Part shown: positions 56,830 to 64,000 of the stretch, one piece after another
Layout: the number at the start of each line of letters is the position of its first letter
How positions within the stretch are numbered: the stretch's first letter is position 1
DNA from: Tuctoria greenei
Taxonomy: Eukaryota > Streptophyta > Magnoliopsida > Poales > Poaceae
Direction of reading: 5' to 3'
NCBI GenBank assembly: GCA_036927565.1
Contig: JAYESD010000003.1
Span: forward strand, 189,173,999-189,237,998
Length of the DNA stretch: 64,000 nucleotides
Made by a program: the position numbers and the translations under genes
Notes under the pieces: model-generated
Seen by the model: the letters and a program-made list of their open reading frames with translations, nothing else
Told to the model about the DNA's origin: nothing
The model's database searches: none

Positions 56830-58080
56830 TTGTACCGAAGGTCGGCGGGGAGCTTCGGATGTGCATCGACTACACCATCTTGAATAAGGCATGCCCAAAA
56901 GACCCATTTCCACTACCTAGAATAGACCAAATAGTGGATTCCACCTCCGGGCGTGAACTATTGTGTTTCCTAGATGCATATTTTGGATATCATCAGATTC
57001 AAATGTCTAGGGAAGATGAAGAGCATACTGCCTTCACAACAGTAGATGGGTTGTATTGTTATACTACTATGCCCTTCGGACTCAAAAACGTTGCTTCAAC
57101 TTTTGTGCAAGCGATACACAAAACATTAGGAGAGCTCATTAGGGACTTGGTGGAGGTCTAAGTCAATGACATCATCGTGAAGGTGAAGAACAAGGAATCA
57201 CTCATTGACAACCTGCAAGCCATCTTTGACAAGCTATGCATAATACACACCAAGATAAACCCAGACAAATGTGTCTTTGGGGTTAGCTCCGAAAAGCTCC
57301 TTGGGTTCTTGGTGACTCACCGAGGAATTGAGGCCAATCCGGCGAAGATCAAGGCAATTGAAGAGATGCAGCCCCTAGCCCGTGTTAAGGATGTCCAGAA
57401 GCTAACTGGGTGTCTAGCTGCGCTCAGCTGGTTCATCTCAAGACTGGCAGAGTGGGCGCTTCCCTTCCTTAACCTATTGAGGAAGTTTGGGCTATTTCAT
57501 TAGTCCGAAGAAGCAGAAAAGGAGTTCTAGGAGCTCAAGCAGCTCCTCACAACACTACCAATCTTGGTAGCTCCGGATCCTGGTGAGCTTGTTTTGCTTT
57601 ACATTTCGGCAACTACAGAGGTTGTCAGCATGGACCTGGTCGCGGAGAGACCGTAACCATCTTCAGTTCAGGAGTCCAGATCCCTCTGGGAGGGTCCGGA
57701 GCTACCTGAAGGCGAGTCTGGGTCCTAGCCCCTAGGCACGGATCCTAAAGGTAAGTTGCCCGAGGATCAATCTCTCTCATCTGAGGGAGTACTCACAGCT
57801 AATCAAGAAGATCCAGACCCCTCTAAGAAGGTCCAGGAAGCTCAAAAAGATGGTTCGTACCCCTTCGGGACGGTCTGGGTTGATTAAGGAGAAGCTCTGG
57901 GCCCTTCTGGGAAGTCCTGGACAGTCTAGCGGCCAGTGTACTTCATTAGCGAAATACTACATGACGCCAAGACTCGGTACATTGAGGTGCATAAACTGTT
58001 GTATGCAATTCTTATTGCCTCAAGGAAGCTTCACCACTACTTCCAAGCCCACAAAATATCAGTAGTAACTTATCCACTAT
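56830..58080 (+). pseudogene. Tat reverse transcriptase and first RNase H
   Basis: RT shows VGGELRMCIDYTILNKACPK, PFPLPRIDQIVDST, FLDAYFGYHQIQM and TMPFGLKNVASTF. The catalytic block reads V-stop-VNDIIVK, against YVDDIVVK in relatives, so one Asp is Asn and a stop precedes it. Next are NPDKCVFGVSSEKLLGFLVT and IKAIEEMQPLARVKDVQKLT. RNase H is split by a 250-bp repetitive linker (57650-57910) before YFISEILHDAKTRYIEVHKL and LIASRKLHHYFQAHKI. Confidence 0.85.
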
Positions 58081-58239
58081 GTGCTATATTGCATAACCCC
58101 AACTCTACGTGAAATATTGCAAAGTGGGCAGCAAAGCTGGCAGAATTCGATCTCGAATTCTTGCACGACATGCTATCAAGAGTTAGGCACTAGCTGACTT
58201 TTTGGCGGAGTGGACGCTTTCTTCATCAAATCCAGGGAG

Positions 58240-58677
58240 CCACGGTGAACATTAGCTGGAACCCAAGGTCCCAATCTTCACTGAGCCTCACTGGACTCTC
58301 TACTTCGACGGCTTCGTGTAGAAGCAGGGGGCCGGAGCTGGAATCCTTCTGCTTGCACCTTCTAGGGAGAAGGTCAAATACATGGTACACCTTGACTTTA
58401 AGGCAACCAAAAACATGGCGAAGTATGAAGCTCTCATCTACGGACTCAAGGTGGTGCTACCATATGGTGTCAAAAAGTTGATGTGAAGGGTGACTCACAA
58501 CTCATCATCAAGCAAGTCAAAGGTGAATGCAGTTGCAACAACCCTCAACTCGCTACTTACCTCCTTGAAGTCCAGAAGCTGCAGAAGGACTTCAATGTCC
58601 TAGACCTCTGTCATGTCCAGTATCTCAACAACACTGAAGCTAATGAACTCTCGAGGAAAGCTTCAACCAGAGCTTAA
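58240..58677 (+). pseudogene. Second (archaeal-type) RNase H of the Tat element
   Basis: TEPHWTLYFDGF, GAGAGILLLAPSREKVKYM and KNMAKYEALIYGLKV appear in one frame; the last holds the Glu expected in the active site. The next frame (58483-58677) has VKGDSQLIIKQVKGEC and then LYLNNTEANELSRKAS-type sequence (YLNNTEANELSRKA). This is the extra RNase H copy that defines the Tat lineage. Stops and one shift near 58480 inactivate it. Confidence 0.85.
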
Positions 58678-58929
58678 GCTCCTGACAGAGTTTTTCTTAG
58701 GAGACTGTCAGGTCCTGCCGCTCAGCCTGCCGAACTGAGTGATGGGGGCGAGACCAGCACCCAGAAGTTGGCAGTCCTGGTTGCTCTATTACCATGGCAT
58801 CCACCAAGGATCGTAGGCGCTACAGGAAGCCCCGAGCAACCTCGCGCGCAAGATACGGAAGCTCAAGTTAGCTCCGATGCATGGATCTTGGAGATCCAGA
58901 GCTACTTGAAAGACAACATCATTTCTGAA

Positions 58930-60112
58930 GACGGTGCTTTCGCTGACCAAATCGTCAGATTGGATAAACAATACACGCTGGTAGAAGGGGATCTCTACCG
59001 ACGTGGTGCCAACGGCATTCTAATGGGGTGCATTGCTCGGTAAGAAGGTCGCGAGCTCTTGGCGGAAATCCATGGAGGCGAGTGTGGGAACCATGCGTCT
59101 TCCCACACGTTGGTTGGTAAAGCCTTCCTGCATCGCTTTTACTAGCCTACAGTACTCGAGGATGCAATTGAGCTGGTAAAAAAGTGTGAAGTGTGCCAGT
59201 TCCACACGAAACAGATTCACACACTGGCTCAGTCACTGCAAATGATACCTCCTACATGGCCATTCGCTATGTTGGGGATGGACATTTTGGGATCTTTCCC
59301 AAAAGCCGTCGGAGGTTACAAGTTCCTGTATGTCGCCATCGACAAGTTCACTAAGTGGCCAGAAGCTACTCCAGTTGTTACAATTAACAAGCAATCTGCT
59401 ATCAAGTTCTTGAGGTCCATTCTACAAATTTAGAGTTCCGAACAGTCATAACTGACAACGAAACCCAATTCACAAGTACAACATTCCAAGAGTACTGCGA
59501 AGATTTGGCATACAAGTTAGCTATGCATCAGTAGCTCACCTGGGAAGTAATGACCAAGCTGAGAGGGCAAATGTAGAGATACTAAAAGGACTCAAGACGC
59601 ACACATATGAGCGCTTGAAGAAACACAGAGCTAACTGGATAGAATAGCTTCTGTCTGCATTTTGGGTGAGTAGGACAACACCTAATCGGTCAACAGGAGA
59701 GACACCCTTCTTCCTGGTGTACGGAGCTGAAGTGGTCCTTCCTCCAGAGATCACCATGGGGTCACTTCGGGTTTGGACCTTCAACGAAGCCAGGCAGGAC
59801 AAGCTCTGGCGTGAAGACCTAGACCTTGTCAACGAGGGAAGGTGCCAAGCAGCTGTTCAGAACACACGATACTGCCAGGCGCTTCAGCGCTATCATTAAA
59901 GGTTTGTGCGCAATTGGCAGCTTGAAGAAGGTGATCTGGTGTTGCGGATAATACTGACTCGATAATGGATGAACAAACTCTCCCCATGCTGGGAAGGTCC
60001 CTTTCGAGTTATCAAAGTTGTCTGCCTCGGATGCAGTCGCTTGGCAACAGAGGATGGGACCCCGCTTCCCAATCCATGGAATATCAAGCACCTCCGTAAG
60101 GTTTATGCTTAG
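58930..60112 (+). pseudogene. Tat integrase
   Basis: The zinc domain is recognised from LYRRGANGILMGCI, GRELLAEIHGGECGNHASSH and LVKKCEVCQFHTK. The core shows MLGMDILGSFPKAVGGYKFL, VAIDKFTKWPEATPV and, shifted, LTTKPNSQ (the IDNGTQF region). TPFFLVYGAEVVLPPEITMG and the C-terminal EGDLVLR with WEGPFRVIKVV and NIKHLRKVY end it at about 60112. Stops occur at 59041, 59143, 59431 and later. Confidence 0.85.
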
Positions 60113-60871
60113 TTTCACGGAGGTGAGTCTGTATTTACACATAATGTAAATTATAGAGTCTATGAACAAAGTCGGGTAGGTCCTAGACAAAAAGCACACT
60201 TAACTTGGTCACTGTACTTCAAGTGTAGCTTGCCTACCCTGGGTTAGAACAAAATGAATAGCACACTTAGCATGGTGTCGTACTCTAAGTGTGTCCTTGT
60301 CTCCTCTGTAATTCGGACCTATAATGAAGAACACTTTTGGGTGAAAAGCATATTCCACGTGCATTAATTTTTGTACAGGCTCCTTACTTTTATATCTTTC
60401 CCTTCTTGTTTATAACGAAGTTGTGAATTTCTTTTTGAAATTTAGACCAGGTGATTCACGTGGTATATAAGTTATATTGTTGATCTTCATTCAGATTTTA
60501 GCATTGCTAGATGGTCTACTTGCCTGAAAACCAAAGCCAATGATGGCTCTGGAGTGTGCTATCGACATAGACTGGCCAGGCACCCTAAGTACGCAACTCT
60601 ACCTATATCCTGGCAGGTCCTAATAGGGTGGGTCCGGAAGGCATTCGGATCTAATTATATTACATCAATTTACTTGTTATCATGTTGAATTCTTTTGGAT
60701 CTAAAATTCAAATAAGAACAGTAAGTCACAAACAGATTATAGACAAGAGGACGAATTTTACTGCTTTTCTTGTCTTTATTGCGCCGGAAAAATGAAAAAC
60801 ACATGGTGATGGTGGACGATGTCGGAGCTGCTAAGCTCCAACAACCCCCAGGGGCCCACCATCGACGTCCT
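60113..60871 (+). other. 3' noncoding region of the Tat element
   Basis: No gene is visible. A related phrase about gcacacttaacttgg / gcacacttagcatgg occurs near 60196 and 60260, so there is a diverged repeat of about 65 bp. The region is cut at 60872 by the second Athila LTR before any 3' LTR. Confidence 0.55.
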
Positions 60872-62097
60872 TGTTGATGTTTCTTACGTCACATATATAA
60901 ATCTGCAAGCGCAAGGAAACTATCGTGTAGCACTTCCCCTTAAGAAAGTATTCCCAAGAGTATTGAATCCAATGAACCTGTGTGTAATCTTACGAACTAA
61001 TCCACCCAAGGACACCAAGTTTTTTGGTAGGTAGAGAAGATAGAGGAATTCAAGGTATTGGTTCTAATTCAAAGGAATTTGCAGTAGCTGCTTGCTTCAG
61101 GCACAGGTTTACCCCTAGCAACACTAGGCGTCTCCCGCCAAGAGCCTATGGCATAGCCGAACATGGAGGATTACAAAGGACATATAGGGCTATCACCACC
61201 TACTGCCTACCTCTTCAATCTGTGGGTCTACGAGATATTCACCGGTGATTTCTAACCTAAGCACCACACTTACGTTCTAAACAACTCTAGTTGTTTCGAA
61301 CACAAAGCTACAACTAGGGCCTCTAATAAATTAAATCCATGAACCCACAAGTAACTACTTGTGCAAACTACTAGAATTGAGAATCAAACTTGAATTGAAT
61401 TCACAAAGGCTTACTTGATTTGAATAATACCTTTGTAGGGGTACAAGTGTAGAAGAGGGACTTGACAAGCCCAAGCCTCCTTCTCCTAAACTCTTCACCA
61501 CACTCTCCTTCTGGTTGGCAGACTCTACGACTACTCTAAACCTTTGGAGTGATATTCTGTTCTCAACTTTTGGTGTGTGTGTGTGTGTGTGAAGTGAGGT
61601 GTTGGTTTCTTTTTATAGGGGAGAAGAGTCGGTTCCCGCCACCAAATGCGCGCGATTCAGTCACCCATGACCTCTTCAAGCCGGGGGGAGCACACGTGGC
61701 GTTTGACGCAATTGGCATCATGACCTAGTTGGCCGACTAGGGGGGTCGACCGACCTGGTCTTAGCCCCGTTGGGGCTGTGCTTCCTCCAGGTCTCTGCCA
61801 GGTGGGTCCCATCCCTTTATATGGGTGCTACAACGTTGGATGGCCTCAAATACTTCTGTTTATGGGCCATTTGATCCATGTGATGACACGTGGCATCGCC
61901 TGATTTGTCCAAATCCAATTCTATGGATCACTACCTGCATGTCTTGGTATTTGGGTCTAAATTCACCTGCATACAAATAAACACCAACACTTGTGGAATT
62001 GGTTGGTTTTTAACCCTACCACTATGTTTTGTTTCTCTTTTGTGCACATTATGAGGTGAATCAACGGTCTAAATATGGCACTTAAGGACCGTCAACA
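60872..62097 (-). repeat. 3' LTR of Athila element 2 (1226 bp)
   Basis: Plus-strand ends are TGTTGATGTTTC and GACCGTCAACA, the reverse of the Athila element 1 LTR. Length differs by 2 bp from it. A sense TATA box (CCTATAAAAAG) is near 61609-61619. A (GT)n microsatellite of about nine units lies at 61574-61591. Its 5' flank GTCCT (60867-60871) is the presumed TSD. Confidence 0.85.
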
Positions 62098-63680
62098 AAC
62101 TCTCCCACACTTAGTCCTTTTCTCGTCCTCAAGTGAAAGCAAGAAAAAGAACTAAGGTGTTGTCATAAATTTGCTCTAAGTTAGAAAAAGAGAATACTAG
62201 ATATTTGAAGTCATACTTCAATTCATGAATTCCCTTTGTGGAGTGTGGCTACCACATCAACCTTGGGTGTTTGAAGAGTGTAATTGTTGGGATGTAATTC
62301 TCTTGGATCTTCCCCTGCTGAAATAATTTGACGATTTGTTATATTTGTGAAGTCGAAGGAACGATTGCCCTTATCTCTCATTTGGAATATCTCTAGTCTC
62401 TCAAAGTGTTTTTATCCTCACCTTGGCATATTGTGCCAATTTTGTCCCTATACTAAATATGGATATATCTGGAGCTTGGTAGGGATAAATGTGGCACACA
62501 TTGCAATTCATGTATTACTAAGCCAAAAACATGATCCTACGAGAGACTTATGCAACAAACAAATTGACAATAGAAATCCATGTGCACATGAATGGGATGG
62601 ATATATGTGGACTCCATGGTTTTCTCTCTTTAAGGATGAAACATGGCTACTCTCTTTTTCTCTCTTTTTTTTTGAATTCCGTAGCCATGTCTTCTACTCC
62701 TTTTTATTTTTCTAGAGATATTTTGATGACCAAAATGTATGGAGTTTTCTTTATTGGATGGATGAATGGTGGATGCAAATTCTCAATGTGAGAAATTTTT
62801 GCATGAATAGGGTGCACATGAATTTCTAAGTCAAAAGTTCATCCATGTCACTCAATTGGGTCATGAATTTGACAAAGATCAATGAAAAACATAGTGGCAT
62901 ATGCATGTGGTTTTCAAGAATTTGTATCATACGACCTTGGTGGGTATTTAGATTTCTAATGAGAGAATCAGGCAAAGTTCAAGACTCCAAATTGTGCAAA
63001 CATCAAAAATCAATTTCAAGCAAGGAGATATCTCCTCAAGTAATTCATTTACCATATCACACTAGTCAAATACTTAAATGACATGTTTTCCTATTATGTT
63101 TGTGGGAATCATAAATAGGGCAACAAATTGAAATACAAAGTATTCAAATTTTCAGCTCAAGTAAATTTTGACTACCAGTTTCAAATGTTAATTTTTGATT
63201 TGAATTTCCTTCAAAAATTCAGTATTAAATATCAAATCAACTCAAGCAGTAACGTAGCATGTATTTTTAGGGGTAGGAGATCCAAACCGAATTTGTGAAG
63301 CGAAATGAAGCCGTGTGAGGCCCACACCAGGTCGGGCGACCAGGGGGCTCGACCGACCCCCTTTTGGCCTCTTTGTTGCTCTGTTTCGACATGTTGAGTC
63401 GTATAATCAGTTGCGACGTGTTTTGAGATGCAATGCTAATTTTGTACGCCGGGATTTTGCGAATTCGGGGTATCTCCCCCACAGTTGTTCCCTGAATTCT
63501 TTATTCACACAAAATAAACTAAAGATGGAACTTTACTGGGTTAGATGAACCGCTAAGTTCCTTTCATTGAATTCAAATATGGGGATGCTTACATTATTCA
63601 ACCTAAACTTATTGAAAAATAAAAAAATTGGAATCAAACTAAACAAAACTAGTAAGCATCCTATGCGGCCGGGACATCTA
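62098..63680 (-). other. 3' noncoding region of Athila element 2, with PPT and hairpin
   Basis: The PPT (sense AAGTGTGGGAGAGTT) touches the LTR at 62098-62112. The hairpin arms ACATGGCTAC (62641-62650) and GTAGCCATGT (62681-62690) are perfect, with a 30-base loop. A diverged GGTCGGCCGA-type palindromic pair lies near 63330-63360. No protein-coding signal is visible. Confidence 0.75.
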
Positions 63681-63685
63681 CACTA

Positions 63686-64000
63686 AGGAGTGTTGTAGAT
63701 GTCGGGCTTCCTGACAGCATTGCATATGCTTTGTAGCTTGGCGCTCATGCCACGGCGAACACCATAAATCTCCTCCTTGAGGGATATGTGTTCATCCTTC
63801 AGTTCCGCCCTCTCGATGCGCCCTTCAGCCACTAAGTTTGATAGCTTCTTGTTCTCCAAATGGAGAGAAGCTAACTCCTTACAAAGTTGTGCCACTTTAG
63901 GGGCACGAGGAGATTTTCCATCGCTGTCCTCAAATTGGCCAGGTGGCCCTCTGATAGCTGGCGGTGAAAGGTGACACCTAATCTTGGAGGGTGACGAGCC
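63686..64000 (-). pseudogene. 3' ORF of Athila element 2, C-terminal part
   Basis: The minus strand ends CNAVRKPDIYNTP at about 63686 and contains LVAEGRIERAELKDEHISLK and YGVRRGMSAKL. It is clearly homologous to the coiled-coil C terminus at 28119-28374. Upstream towards 64000 it continues with sequence like SSPSKIR. The start lies outside the window. No stop interrupts the visible 70 codons of the C-terminal frame. Confidence 0.75.

Larger units (their letters stand above)
53312..60871 (+). mobile_element. Tat-type Ty3 retrotransposon, 3' end missing
   Basis: An 840-bp 5' LTR, a TTTGGCGCG-type PBS, gag, protease, RT, RNase H, a second RNase H and integrase follow in order. The extra RNase H before integrase is the hallmark of Tat. 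The 3' LTR is absent because a second Athila element begins at 60872. Stops are numerous. The flanking GATTC (53307-53311) would be its TSD; the partner is not in the window. Confidence 0.85.
60872..64000 (-). mobile_element. Athila-type Ty3 retrotransposon 2, 3' end only
   Basis: The left 1226 bp is its 3' LTR in sense. Then come the PPT, a long noncoding region with the conserved hairpin, and the 3' ORF running off the window end. It is the same family as Athila element 1 but in opposite orientation, and inserted in the Tat element. Confidence 0.85.

Noticed and set aside
59536..60199. Minus-strand frames of 98 and 126 codons
   Set aside because: Antisense to the Tat integrase C terminus and 3' region.
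61574..61591. (GT)n tract as a possible Z-DNA or regulatory site
   Set aside because: A short microsatellite in one LTR only; the matching place in Athila element 1 reads CACACGCACC or CACACACACC, so it is ordinary expansion.

Overview
This window is repeat-dominated plant nuclear DNA. The mix of element families (SIRE-like Ty1/copia, Tekay chromovirus, grass-type Athila, Tat with a second RNase H, plant L1 LINE, gene-carrying CACTA) suggests a large-genome monocot, most likely a grass; that is inference. I see no intact host gene, tRNA, rRNA or CRISPR. Almost every coding region is a decayed transposon gene with stops and frameshifts. Open-reading-frame calls alone would mislead here. The useful annotation is the nesting of elements, read from LTR ends, target-site duplications (TSDs) and primer binding sites (PBS).

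Layout. 1-4669: right part of a CACTA element ending in TAGTG. It carries a broken, intron-containing copy of a SUMO E2 (SCE1-like) gene and a piece of an Argonaute PIWI domain. 4670-5529: a CRM-like LTR hit by the CACTA at its first bases. 5530-12051: a minus-strand SIRE-like copia element (RT, integrase, protease, gag, PBS, 1.86 kb LTR). 12052-12370: an Athila-type LTR fragment. 12371-13140: RNase H of a second copia element. 13141-13780: unassigned AT-rich sequence. 13781-14658 and 51402-53311: the two halves of one L1-type LINE, split by a 36.7 kb nested block.

The block is a Tekay-type chromovirus (14659-51401, TSD GTGTG on both sides, LTRs about 3.3 kb). Between its PBS and gag it carries an extra ORF that begins like the histone H3 tail. 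Three elements landed in it: a copia solo LTR (18035-19744), an Athila element (21457-35468) and a non-autonomous Athila-like element in the 3' LTR (42040-50196). The Athila 3' LTR was itself hit by a 4.27 kb solo LTR (30605-34871, TSD GTCAA). Without insertions the chromovirus is about 12.85 kb.

53312-60871: a Tat-type Ty3 element with a 55-bp G-box repeat in its LTR, inserted near the LINE tail and cut by a second, minus-strand Athila element (60872-64000, continuing beyond the window).

The points most worth following are the H3-tail mimic in a chromodomain element, the double host-gene capture by a CACTA, a hairpin conserved in three Athila-type elements, and a 59-bp LTR extension that duplicates the PBS.
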